From Flavobacteriales bacterium (GTDB lineage: Bacteria > Bacteroidota > Bacteroidia > DT-38): DNA of 12,599 nt. The DNA is taken from contig JABSPR010000273.1 in the NCBI GenBank assembly GCA_013214975.1, positions 1 to 12,599 on the forward strand, in the 5' to 3' direction. The notes under the pieces were generated by a model. It did no database searches. It had not been told where the DNA came from and worked only from the letters and a program-made list of their open reading frames with translations. Below, piece by piece: positions 1-6,567 of this stretch. The stretch's first letter is position 1. Every line of letters starts with the position of its first letter. A program made the position numbers and the translations under genes.

Positions 1-1
1 A

Positions 2-286
2 ACAGCTTCAGGAAACTTTACTTCAAACTCCTTTTTTAATGATCAATTAAGAGCAGGTGTGGAATATGGTTTCAAAAGACTATTCAAGTTAAGAGCTGGA
101 TATGTTTATGAAAGTGGACTATATGATCCTGCGAAAAGAGCTACTGCATATTCTGGTTTGTCTGGAGGTTTCGGTGTTGATTTAAAAACAGGTTCAAAGG
201 GTAGCCTAATTTCATTAGACTACTCGTACAGGAATACAAACCCTTTTGATGGTACCCATACCATTGGATTAAGGTTTCTCATGTAA
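2..286 (+). CDS. Outer-membrane beta-barrel protein, PorV/PorQ-like, C-terminal fragment
   Basis: The reading frame is open from base 2 to the TAA ending at 286, so the window holds only about the last 94 residues and the true start lies upstream. The GTG at 59 is internal. What is visible is a series of amphipathic beta strands alternating aromatic and hydrophobic residues with polar ones, such as LRAGVEYGF, FKLRAGYVYES and SLISLDYSYR. The protein ends in GTHTIGLRFLM, a typical last barrel strand. The closing pattern DYSYRxTNPFxGTHTIG resembles the PorV/PorQ-type barrels of Bacteroidota, some of which serve type IX secretion. I infer an outer-membrane location. No signal peptide can be seen because the N-terminus is missing, and the exact subfamily is uncertain; other Bacteroidota barrels end similarly. 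A hairpin terminator follows. Confidence 0.6.
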   Translation, partial: TASGNFTSNSFFNDQLRAGVEYGFKRLFKLRAGYVYESGLYDPAKRATAYSGLSGGFGVDLKTGSKGSLISLDYSYRNTNPFDGTHTIGLRFLM

Positions 287-302
287 ATAAAACTTAAATC
301 TT

Positions 303-310
303 TATATTTG
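303..310 (+). promoter_or_regulatory. Possible -7 promoter element upstream of greA
   Basis: TATATTTG matches the Bacteroidota -7 consensus TAnnTTTG exactly. No good TTTG -33 element lies 19-21 bases upstream, so the assignment is weak in this AT-rich stretch. If it is real, transcription would start around 315-318, at the base of the hairpin at 317-343 and about 55 bases before greA. Confidence 0.3.
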
Positions 311-316
311 AGATAG

Positions 317-343
317 AAAGGGGTCATAGAGAGACTCTTTTTT
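317..343 (+). terminator. Rho-independent terminator after the barrel gene, in the greA leader
   Basis: AAAGGGGTC (317-325) pairs with GACTCTTTT (333-341) across a 7-base loop, giving a 9-bp stem with two G-U pairs. The run of six T at 338-343 overlaps the end of the 3' arm. It sits 30 bases after the stop of the barrel gene and 29 bases before greA. The simplest role is to end the upstream transcript. If the TATATTTG at 303 is a promoter, the same hairpin could attenuate greA. Confidence 0.6.
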
Positions 344-371
344 ATTATATAAGTGTGATTCATATATTATT

Positions 372-845
372 ATGGCAGTTAGTTATTATTCAAAGCAGGG
401 ATTGGAAAATTTAAAGAATGATCTTCATCTGAAAAAGACAGTTGATCGTCCCTTTATTTCTAAACAAATTGCAGATGCTAGAGATAAGGGAGATTTATCT
501 GAGAATGCTGAGTATCATGCGGCTAAGGAGGATCAGGCTTTGTTGGAGTTGAAGATTTCTAAGCTAGAAGAGCTAATGGCTAACGCAAGACTAATTGACG
601 AATCTAAACTAGATACATCTAGTGTTGTCATCTCTTCAATAGTTAAGATCAAGAATATTGATAATGGAATGGAGATGTCCTATTCAATAGTTACTGAAAA
701 TGAGGCTAATTTTGCTGAAGGCAAAATTTCTATTGATTCGCCAATTGGGAAAGGATTGGTAGGGAAAAAACCAGGTGAAATAGCCAAAATAATGGTACCG
801 TCAGGTGCTGAAATGAAATTTGAAATACTAGATATCTCGTTCTAG
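372..845 (+). CDS. greA: Transcription elongation factor GreA
   Basis: At 157 residues this is the usual GreA length. GreA enters the secondary channel of RNA polymerase and stimulates cleavage of the backtracked transcript 3' end. Residues 1-75 form the N-terminal coiled coil, with the tip motif DLSENAEY at 41-48. D41 and E44 are the acidic residues that hold the catalytic magnesium, at the same numbers as in the E. coli protein. Residues from about 80 on form the FKBP-like C-terminal domain, including SPIGKGLVGKKPGE (about 124-137), a family hallmark. The ATG at 372 gives a normal MAVSYYSKQG start; no Shine-Dalgarno sequence is seen, only an AT-rich stretch. The stop is separated by a single base from the HIT gene, so the two are probably co-transcribed and translationally coupled. 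Confidence 0.96.
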   Translation: MAVSYYSKQGLENLKNDLHLKKTVDRPFISKQIADARDKGDLSENAEYHAAKEDQALLELKISKLEELMANARLIDESKLDTSSVVISSIVKIKNIDNGMEMSYSIVTENEANFAEGKISIDSPIGKGLVGKKPGEIAKIMVPSGAEMKFEILDISF

Positions 846-846
846 T

Positions 847-1245
847 ATGTCTACAATATTTTCAAAAATAATTGCAAAAGAGATTCCAAGTTACTTTATA
901 GCTGAAACGACAAGTTGTTTTGCGTTTCATGATATAATGCCGTTGGCTGTTGGGCATGTATTGGTAGTTCCTAAGTTAGAGGTTGATTATATATTTGATC
1001 TTGATGACGATTTGCTTTCTGAATTAAACGTTTTTGCAAAGAAAGTAGCTAAGGCTATTGAAAAGGCAGTTCCGTGTGAGAGAGTTGGTATTGCCGTTAT
1101 TGGCTTAGAAGTGCCTCATGCACACATTCATCTAATTCCGTTAAATAGTGTTGAGGATATTAATTTTTCACGACCTAGACTTAAATTGTCCTCAGAAGAG
1201 CTGGAGGATATTTCTAGGAAAATAAAAAGGAAGCTAGGAAATTAG
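847..1245 (+). CDS. HIT-family (histidine triad) nucleotide hydrolase
   Basis: This 132-residue protein is close to the usual length of HINT-type HIT proteins, which hydrolyse nucleotide phosphoramidates or dinucleotides in the cytosol. The signature HxHxHxx is HAHIHLI at residues 91-97, with H93 the expected nucleophile. Upstream, [20 protein letters not shown] (about 24-43) matches the conserved nucleotide-binding strands. The segment before the triad reads [11 protein letters not shown] instead of the AGQxVxH form common in HINT1, a variant I associate with Bacteroidota homologues. The physiological substrate cannot be told from sequence. The gene begins one base after the greA stop, and its own stop lies in a 4-base overlap with the convergent ruvC. 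Confidence 0.92.
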   Translation: MSTIFSKIIAKEIPSYFIAETTSCFAFHDIMPLAVGHVLVVPKLEVDYIFDLDDDLLSELNVFAKKVAKAIEKAVPCERVGIAVIGLEVPHAHIHLIPLNSVEDINFSRPRLKLSSEELEDISRKIKRKLGN

Positions 1246-1254
1246 ACTTTCCTA
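1235..1254. terminator. Bidirectional hairpin at the HIT/ruvC convergent stops
   Basis: TAGGAAA (1235-1241) and TTTCCTA (1248-1254) form a perfect 7-bp inverted repeat with the 6-base loop TTAGAC. The loop contains both stop codons: TAG of the HIT gene and, on the other strand, TAA of ruvC. Downstream on the plus strand is TTTGGGTTGTTTT. On the minus strand the hairpin is followed by GCTTCC and then a T-rich run. The U tracts are imperfect, so termination in both directions is inferred. Confidence 0.5.
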
Positions 1255-1793
1255 TTTGGGTTGTTTTGAATAAAAGATTTCCACCCACTATAGTTGGATC
1301 CCGTTGATTGTTTGTCTCCTTGGAAATGATGACAAACTGCTGCAGCCAGCCCATCGGTGGCGTCAAGATCTGTAGGTAGGGTTTTTATCCCACAGAGAGT
1401 TTGAAGCATTTTGGCAACTTGTTCCTTAGATGCATTTCCGTTTCCTGTTATCGATTGTTTGATTTTTTTCGGTGCATATTCGGTAATAGGAACATTCCGG
1501 TAAAGCGCTGCTGCCATGGATACACCCTGAGCTCGTCCAAGTTTTAACATAGATTGAACATTCTTGCCGTAAAAAGGAGCTTCAATGGCTAAGCTATCAG
1601 GATTGAATTCATCAATTAGCCCAAGCGTCCTTTCAAATATTCGCTTTAACTTTAAAGCATGGTTATCTAATTTGTTTAGTTTGATAATACCTATACTGAT
1701 TAATTCAATTTTATTTTTATCCACGCTAATAAGACCGTAACCTGTTATGCTCGTGCCTGGGTCAATTCCTAGAATAATTCGATTTGTTGACAT
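1242..1793 (-). CDS. ruvC: Crossover junction endodeoxyribonuclease RuvC
   Basis: RuvC is the homodimeric nuclease that cuts Holliday junctions symmetrically during recombination and repair, working with RuvAB. The 183 residues fit the family (about 160-190). The RNase H-like fold is shown by the N-terminal strand [13 protein letters not shown] and the four expected acidic catalytic residues: D11 in GIDPG, E71 in [11 protein letters not shown], and D144 and D147 in [15 protein letters not shown]. The ATG whose complement is at 1791-1793 puts this first strand at the very N-terminus, as usual. About 25 residues after the last catalytic helix look unstructured. It faces greA-HIT tail to tail with a 4-base overlap and is divergent from the glycosyltransferase gene; ruvA and ruvB are not in the window. 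I found no clear promoter in the 75-base divergent gap. Confidence 0.96.
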   Translation of the reverse strand: MSTNRIILGIDPGTSITGYGLISVDKNKIELISIGIIKLNKLDNHALKLKRIFERTLGLIDEFNPDSLAIEAPFYGKNVQSMLKLGRAQGVSMAAALYRNVPITEYAPKKIKQSITGNGNASKEQVAKMLQTLCGIKTLPTDLDATDGLAAAVCHHFQGDKQSTGSNYSGWKSFIQNNPNRKV

Positions 1794-1868
1794 ATGTTAA
1801 GATCGATTGATTGAAAGTTATGAATTTATTAGCAAGGACCGTGACGCTTTTCGGTTAAATTAGTACTT

Positions 1869-3014
1869 ATGGATTTGGTTATTATATTGTATTCAATATT
1901 ATTTTTAATCGTCTTTCTTTATGCTATTCAGATTTGCCAATATCTGGTTGCATGGATGAAATTGGGTTCTTTCTCTAAAGTGGAAGTTTCGGAAGAAATA
2001 AAAGTTACCGTTATTATTCCTGTGCGAAACGAGGAGCGTTTCATTAGCGAATGTCTTCTTTCGCTTTCAAATCAAGTTTTCTCAGGAGATCGTTACCAGA
2101 TTATTGTATGTGATGATGATTCGACTGATAATACAATGCATATGGTCAATCAGTTTATATTAGAGTGTGGTAATAAGAATATTGAGATGCTCGTTAATAA
2201 TATCGATAAATATGGGAATGGAAAGAAAGGCGCAATATCAACAGCGGTTGAATTTGCCTCAGGTGAATTAATTGTTACAATAGATGCAGATTGCAGAGTA
2301 GGTGTTAACTGGCTGCAGAACATTGCTTCCTATTTCCAGCAAAGTAAATGTTGTTTTATTGTGTCACCAGTGAATTACTCGCCAACAGGTTCAATATTTG
2401 AAAAAATGCAGGGCCTGGAATTTCTAAGTTTAATAGGTATTTCTGGTGGCTCTATTGCTGTTGGAAAGCCGGTTTTATGTAATGGTGCTAATTTGGCATT
2501 TTCAAAGAAGGTTTTTAATGAGGTTAATGGATTTAAGGGCAATTTGGAAATTGCCTCTGGTGATGATGTATTTCTAATGATGAAAATTAAAAAGTTGTAC
2601 CCGGGGTCGATTGGATTTTTAAAATCTCAAGATGCAATTGTATATACAAGACCGGTTCCAAACTTGACTTTATTTATCAGACAACGAATTAGATGGGCGT
2701 CTAAAACATTACAGTATTCAGATACTGATGTAAGCATGGTTTCCTTGATTACCTACTTTGCAAATCTTTCATTCTTAGTATCCGTATTTCTTTTGTTTTT
2801 TTCGGATACATTTGTGTATTGGTCCATTGGTATCATCGGGATGAAGTTATTGGCTGATTTTGTTTTTCTGTTTTTTGTAACTTCTTTTTTTGGAAGACGA
2901 AATTTATTGATTTACTTCCCTTTGGAAGAGGCATTTTATGCACTATATGTTGTTTTAATAGGTGCTTTTAGTCAGTTCGCAGGAACTAAATGGAAAGATA
3001 GGATTGTCAATTAA
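1869..3014 (+). CDS. Membrane-bound family 2 glycosyltransferase (processive type)
   Basis: This 381-residue protein transfers a sugar from a nucleotide-sugar to an acceptor at the inner membrane. One N-terminal membrane helix (about 3-24) precedes a cytoplasmic GT-A domain that starts at VTVIIPVRNEERF (46-58). Motifs in order are CDDDSTDNT (81-89), the metal-binding D139-A-D141, GDD at 231-233 in the position of the catalytic-base acidic motif, and QRIRW (272-276), the QxxRW motif of processive GT2 enzymes. Three C-terminal membrane helices follow (about 295-312, 315-337 and 350-372). QxxRW plus several membrane segments suggests polysaccharide or glycolipid synthesis, but donor and acceptor are unknown. 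It is divergent from ruvC and 18 bases upstream of the ABC permease, so those two may share a transcript. No other polysaccharide genes are nearby. Confidence 0.88.
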   Translation: MDLVIILYSILFLIVFLYAIQICQYLVAWMKLGSFSKVEVSEEIKVTVIIPVRNEERFISECLLSLSNQVFSGDRYQIIVCDDDSTDNTMHMVNQFILECGNKNIEMLVNNIDKYGNGKKGAISTAVEFASGELIVTIDADCRVGVNWLQNIASYFQQSKCCFIVSPVNYSPTGSIFEKMQGLEFLSLIGISGGSIAVGKPVLCNGANLAFSKKVFNEVNGFKGNLEIASGDDVFLMMKIKKLYPGSIGFLKSQDAIVYTRPVPNLTLFIRQRIRWASKTLQYSDTDVSMVSLITYFANLSFLVSVFLLFFSDTFVYWSIGIIGMKLLADFVFLFFVTSFFGRRNLLIYFPLEEAFYALYVVLIGAFSQFAGTKWKDRIVN

Positions 3015-3032
3015 AAATGGTTTAAATACAAT

Positions 3033-4262
3033 ATGGAAGAAAAGTCGGTTTCATCAAGGTCATTAAGCTACCATACCTGGAAACGATTAGTGGGTAATTA
3101 TCTATCGCTAATGGGGATAGTAATAATTGCTGTTTTTACTTTTGTTGCGTTACTTGGATATTTGATTTCCCCTGATAGTACACCAATGTCAAATGAAATG
3201 TCGCTACAGCTGGTGAGAATGCCACCTGGGTTTACAGCAACTATCCTAAAAGTCAGAAAGAACGAGAAAGAAGTTGAGTCGAATATTATTGAACAAATAA
3301 TGTACGGCAAGTCTAGTGATTATCGTGTTTTTCCTATACAGGGTTATCGGATAGTAGATGGTCAGATAATAGTAGAGGAATTTACAGATAAGGGTGCCGG
3401 TTCTGAATTAACATTCAATTTAGTAGATGTGGTGTTTCCTTTATCCTATAACGAACCATTCATAGCTGATGGTAAAGGAAATTATGAAATAGTAACAGTT
3501 ACTGATGAGAAGATTTCTATTTCTGAAGGAGAACTCAAAACCTTAATAGAGGCTAAGAATATATTAAAAAGAAAATATTGGCTTGGAACGGATACCTTAG
3601 GAAGGGATTTGCTTAGTAGGTTAATGTTAGGTACAAGGGTATCTTTAGCTGTTGGGCTTATATCTGTTTTTATATCTCTAGTTATAGGTGTAGTTGTTGG
3701 TGCGATAGGAGGATACTATAAAGGATTTGTAGATGATATTGTTGTTTTGGTAATAAATGTGGTATGGTCTATTCCTACATTACTTCTAGTGATTGCAATC
3801 ACACTTATTTTAGGAAAAGGGTTTTTAGCTGTTTTTACTGCGGTAGGATTAACGATGTGGGTTGAGGTTGCTAGGGTTGTTAGGGGGCAAGTATTAATAA
3901 TGAGAGAGCTTGAATACGTAGAGGCTGGTAGAGCCTTGGGTTTTACGAACATGAGGATACTTTTTAGGCACATATTACCAAATGTGATGGGACCGGTTAT
4001 TGTGATTTCTGCAGCAAACTTTGCACATGCCATTCTTATGGAAGCGGGATTGAGTTTCCTGGGAATAGGAACACAACCTCCAACTCCTTCTTGGGGCTCT
4101 ATGATAAAAGATAACCATGGTTATATTATAGTAGATGCAGCATATCTTGCAATTCTTCCTGGAGTTGCTATTGTGCTAATGGTTCTTGCATTTATGATAG
4201 TAGGAAATGGCTTACGAGATGCGTTAGATTCTAAGTCATCTGAGGGTGTTTCAGTATCCTAA
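3033..4262 (+). CDS. ABC transporter permease, OppC/DppC-type, with an enlarged extracytoplasmic region
   Basis: This is one of the two membrane subunits expected for a peptide- or nickel-type ABC importer. Residues 22-45 form TM1, as in the OppC N-terminal domain. Then comes a soluble, probably periplasmic stretch of about 135 residues (46-180). The conserved YWLGTDTLGRDLLSR (182-196) opens the permease core, with five more membrane segments. The EAA loop that contacts the ATPase is at 297-317 (EAGRALGF followed by ILFRHILPN). GLSFLGIGTQPPTPSWGSM (339-357) is typical of OppC/DppC. At 409 residues it is about 100 longer than E. coli OppC, the excess lying in the loop after TM1. No partner permease, ATPase or binding protein is encoded in the window. 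The substrate is unknown; peptide is only a family-level guess. Confidence 0.88.
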   Translation: MEEKSVSSRSLSYHTWKRLVGNYLSLMGIVIIAVFTFVALLGYLISPDSTPMSNEMSLQLVRMPPGFTATILKVRKNEKEVESNIIEQIMYGKSSDYRVFPIQGYRIVDGQIIVEEFTDKGAGSELTFNLVDVVFPLSYNEPFIADGKGNYEIVTVTDEKISISEGELKTLIEAKNILKRKYWLGTDTLGRDLLSRLMLGTRVSLAVGLISVFISLVIGVVVGAIGGYYKGFVDDIVVLVINVVWSIPTLLLVIAITLILGKGFLAVFTAVGLTMWVEVARVVRGQVLIMRELEYVEAGRALGFTNMRILFRHILPNVMGPVIVISAANFAHAILMEAGLSFLGIGTQPPTPSWGSMIKDNHGYIIVDAAYLAILPGVAIVLMVLAFMIVGNGLRDALDSKSSEGVSVS

Positions 4263-4270
4263 TAAAGGAG

Positions 4271-4327
4271 TTTAATTTATATTGACTTATCTATTCGATT
4301 TATTGTCTTTATTCAAAATAAATTAAA
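4271..4327. repeat. AT-rich inverted repeat upstream of tRNA-Leu
   Basis: TTTAATTTAT (4271-4280) and ATAAATTAAA (4318-4327) are perfect 10-base inverted copies separated by 37 bases. The right arm ends directly against TATATTTG, the likely -7 element of the tRNA promoter. This could be an operator, part of a weak terminator for the permease transcript, or chance in AT-rich DNA. Confidence 0.4.
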
Positions 4328-4335
4328 TATATTTG
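4303..4335 (+). promoter_or_regulatory. Probable promoter of tRNA-Leu (and perhaps tig-clpP-clpX)
   Basis: TATATTTG at 4328-4335 fits the Bacteroidota -7 consensus TAnnTTTG exactly. A TTG at 4303-4305 could serve as -33, but the 22-base gap is slightly long. The implied start near 4340-4343 leaves a leader of about 16-19 bases before the tRNA. No other -7 match occurs between the permease and tig. Confidence 0.5.
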
Positions 4336-4340
4336 CCGTC

Positions 4341-4353
4341 CTTTTTTACCCAA
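4341..4353 (+). repeat. Direct repeat, left copy, flanking tRNA-Leu
   Basis: CTTTTTTACCCAA here recurs at 4441-4454 with one extra T. The copies lie exactly 100 bases apart and bracket the tRNA gene. Confidence 0.7.
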
Positions 4354-4358
4354 TTAAT

Positions 4359-4440
4359 GCGGATGTGGCGTAATTGGTAGCCGCGCTAGACTTAGGATCT
4401 AGTGTCGAAAGACGTGGGGGTTCGAGTCCCTTCATCCGCA
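4359..4440 (+). tRNA. tRNA-Leu (anticodon UAG)
   Basis: This 82-base sequence folds as a class II tRNA. The acceptor arms GCGGATG (4359-4365) and CATCCGC (4433-4439) pair fully, with discriminator A at 4440, as expected for leucine. The anticodon stem CTAGA/TCTAG closes the loop CTTAGGA, with anticodon TAG at 4393-4395, reading CUA and other CUN codons. The long variable arm TGTCGAAAGACG is typical of Leu/Ser. The T arm is GGGGG-TTCGAGT-CCCTT. CCA is not encoded. A run of seven T follows one base after the end. It lies 35 bases upstream of tig. Confidence 0.97.
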
Positions 4441-4454
4441 CTTTTTTTACCCAA
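4441..4454 (+). repeat. Direct repeat, right copy, flanking tRNA-Leu, with T-run
   Basis: CTTTTTTTACCCAA repeats the sequence at 4341-4353 with one added T. Its seven-T run directly follows the tRNA acceptor stem and could act as a weak terminator or 3'-processing signal. Confidence 0.65.
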
Positions 4455-4475
4455 AAGTTATAAATTATTTAATTC

Positions 4476-5867
4476 ATGGAGATCGTTAAGGAAGACATAG
4501 ATAAGCTAAATTCAGTCATTAAGATACAACTGAAACCGGCTGATTATGAGGTGAGTGTGAGTAACGTGTTGAAGGATTATCGATTGAAGGCGAATATGCC
4601 AGGCTTTAGAAAGGGTAAGGTTCCAATGAGTATGATTAATAAAATGTATGGTAAATCAGTGTTAGCTGATGAGCTTAATAAATTATTGAGTAATACTTTA
4701 TACAAATTCATTGACGAAAATGAGTTGAAGCTATTGGGAAGTCCTTTGCCAAATGAAAGTAATGAAAAACTAGATCTAGATAAAGAAACTGAATTTGAGT
4801 TTAAATATGATATTGGTTTGTCTCCGGTCTTTGATGTAAATATCTCTGAAAAAGAAAAGTTTACGCGTTATGTTATAATAATCGATGAAGAACTTACTAA
4901 TAAGTATGTTAAGGATATTACTAAAAGATTTGGTGGTGTTGCAGATACGGATATCTCCGATATTGACTCAATGATTCAATGCGACTTTCAGGAGTTGGAT
5001 AAGTCTGGAGCTGCGTTGGAAGAGGGCATTACAAATAATGCTTCTGTTTCTGTTGAATTTGTTGAAGATTCAAAGTATCAGAAAAAACTTATAGGATTAA
5101 AAGTGGGGGATACCTTAAAGGTAGATCCAAAGAAGTTAAGTAAAGGAGATGCTGACCTTGCTGCAATGCTTGGAAAGACTAAAGCTGAAGTCGAAAACTT
5201 GAAATCAGATTTTCAAATAACTGTTTCGGGAATTAAGAAAGTAAATGCGGCGGAAATCAACCAAGAATTATTTGATAGAGTTTACGGAAAGGATGTTATA
5301 AAAACGGAGAAAGAGTTTAAAGGCAAAATTAATGATGAGCTTAAAGTTATGTTTGAGAAAGACAGTGATTTTAAACTTAGAAAGGACGTAAACGATAAGC
5401 TTCTGAGTAACTTGAAACTTGGTATTCCTGATGAGTTTTTAAAGAGATGGATTCTTAATTCAAATAAGAAGGAGATTACTAAAGAACAATTAGATTTAGA
5501 ATATGATGGGTATGCTGAAAACTTAAAAGTTCAGTTGATTACTAGTAAAATTGCCAAGGAAAAAGAAATTAAGATCGAGGCGGAGGAGGTTACGGAATAT
5601 GTGAAAGAGGCTACATTAAAGCAATACAAAGAAAATTATGGTATTGAGTTAACGGAAGAGCAACAAGCGGAAGTTATAAAGCGATTTATGGAGAACAAAG
5701 AAGAGGTTCAAAACGTATACGAGCGACTGATTGATGAAAAGCTAATGGATCTATTTAAAGGCACTTTTAATTTGAAGGATAAAGATATTTCCTATGACGA
5801 TTTTGTTAAATTAGTAACAGAAAAGAAATCAGATTCCTTTTTTAAAGGATTAAACCCATTCAAATAA
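4476..5867 (+). CDS. tig: Trigger factor, ribosome-associated chaperone
   Basis: Trigger factor binds at the ribosome exit tunnel through protein L23 and shields nascent chains. The N-terminal ribosome-binding domain (1-115) carries the signature GFRKGKVP at 43-50, at the same positions as in E. coli. The middle domain (about 160-256) sits where the FKBP-type prolyl isomerase domain belongs, but the usual PGFE and FPEDY motifs are absent, so isomerase activity is doubtful. The C-terminal domain (about 260-445) is rich in charged helices and forms the chaperone arms. The tail ends DSFFKGLNPFK. At 463 residues it is about 30 longer than the E. coli protein. The ATG at 4476 gives a normal MEIVKEDIDKLN start with no Shine-Dalgarno. 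It precedes clpP by 9 bases, an operon order conserved in many bacteria. Confidence 0.93.
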   Translation: MEIVKEDIDKLNSVIKIQLKPADYEVSVSNVLKDYRLKANMPGFRKGKVPMSMINKMYGKSVLADELNKLLSNTLYKFIDENELKLLGSPLPNESNEKLDLDKETEFEFKYDIGLSPVFDVNISEKEKFTRYVIIIDEELTNKYVKDITKRFGGVADTDISDIDSMIQCDFQELDKSGAALEEGITNNASVSVEFVEDSKYQKKLIGLKVGDTLKVDPKKLSKGDADLAAMLGKTKAEVENLKSDFQITVSGIKKVNAAEINQELFDRVYGKDVIKTEKEFKGKINDELKVMFEKDSDFKLRKDVNDKLLSNLKLGIPDEFLKRWILNSNKKEITKEQLDLEYDGYAENLKVQLITSKIAKEKEIKIEAEEVTEYVKEATLKQYKENYGIELTEEQQAEVIKRFMENKEEVQNVYERLIDEKLMDLFKGTFNLKDKDISYDDFVKLVTEKKSDSFFKGLNPFK

Positions 5868-5876
5868 AAAGATCAC

Positions 5877-6551
5877 ATGTTCGATAAAGACGAGTTTAGG
5901 AAATACGCAATAAAGCATAGAGGCATTAGTAGTATTACTCTGGATAAGTATACTTCCGTTACGAACGGATATATATCACCAACAATTATTGAAGAGAGGC
6001 AAATGAATGTTGCCTCAATGGATATATTTTCTCGATTGATGATGGATCGAATTATATTCTTAGGAGTTGGTATTGACGACGATGTTGCAAATATTATTAT
6101 GGGTCAACTATTGTTTTTAGAATCTGTAGACTCAAAAAAGGACATTCAGATATATCTAAACTCACCTGGAGGATCTGTATATGCAGGTTTAGGGATATAT
6201 GACACAATGCAATATATAGCTCCGGATATTGCTACGATATGTACAGGTATGGCAGCCTCAATGGGTGCTGTTTTGTTATGTGCAGGTGCTGAAGGAAAAC
6301 GAAGCTGTTTAAAACATAGTAGAGTAATGATTCACCAGCCAATGGGTGGAGCATCTGGGCAAGCTTCTGATATAGAAATCACGGCTGCTGAGATTCAAAA
6401 GCTAAAAAAAGAACTGTATGAAATTATTTCTGACCACTCTAAAACTGACATTAAGAAGGTTTATAAAGATGGTGATAGAGATTTCTGGATGACTTCTTCT
6501 GAAGCCAAAGAATACGGAATGATTGACGAAGTACTAGAAAGAAAAAAATAG
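5877..6551 (+). CDS. clpP: ATP-dependent Clp protease proteolytic subunit
   Basis: ClpP forms the double-heptamer serine protease chamber that degrades proteins fed by ClpX. The catalytic triad is S128 (GMAASMGA), H153 (MIHQPMGGASGQ) and D202 (DRDFWM). The spacings of 25 and 49 residues equal those of E. coli S97-H122-D171. The oxyanion-hole segment NSPGGSVYAG is at 95-104. S128 lies 31 residues further from the start than in mature E. coli ClpP, so there is a longer N-terminal segment (MFDKDEFRKYAIKHRG and onward) that is probably a processed propeptide. A similar extension is, to my knowledge, common in Bacteroidota. Length is 224 residues. It lies 9 bases after tig and 16 before clpX, in one operon. 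Confidence 0.97.
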   Translation: MFDKDEFRKYAIKHRGISSITLDKYTSVTNGYISPTIIEERQMNVASMDIFSRLMMDRIIFLGVGIDDDVANIIMGQLLFLESVDSKKDIQIYLNSPGGSVYAGLGIYDTMQYIAPDIATICTGMAASMGAVLLCAGAEGKRSCLKHSRVMIHQPMGGASGQASDIEITAAEIQKLKKELYEIISDHSKTDIKKVYKDGDRDFWMTSSEAKEYGMIDEVLERKK

Positions 6552-6567
6552 TATTTAACTAAAAAAC

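Noticed and set aside
59..286. A complete 75-residue protein starting at the GTG at 59
   Set aside because: The frame stays open upstream to base 2 and continues the same beta-strand pattern, so the GTG is internal to a larger truncated barrel gene.
1794..1868. Promoters in the ruvC/glycosyltransferase divergent gap
   Set aside because: TAACTTTC on the minus strand is one mismatch from the -7 consensus, but no -33 element sits at the right distance; nothing on the plus strand fits.
3716..4033. 105-codon minus-strand open frame inside the permease gene
   Set aside because: The sense strand encodes the EAA loop and membrane helices of a clear permease; the antisense product is low-complexity Thr/Ile/Lys and has no recognisable domain.
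4341..4454. Integrative element attachment sites at the tRNA gene
   Set aside because: The repeats lie outside the tRNA and only 100 bases apart. There is no integrase or foreign cargo, and attachment repeats usually include the tRNA 3' end.
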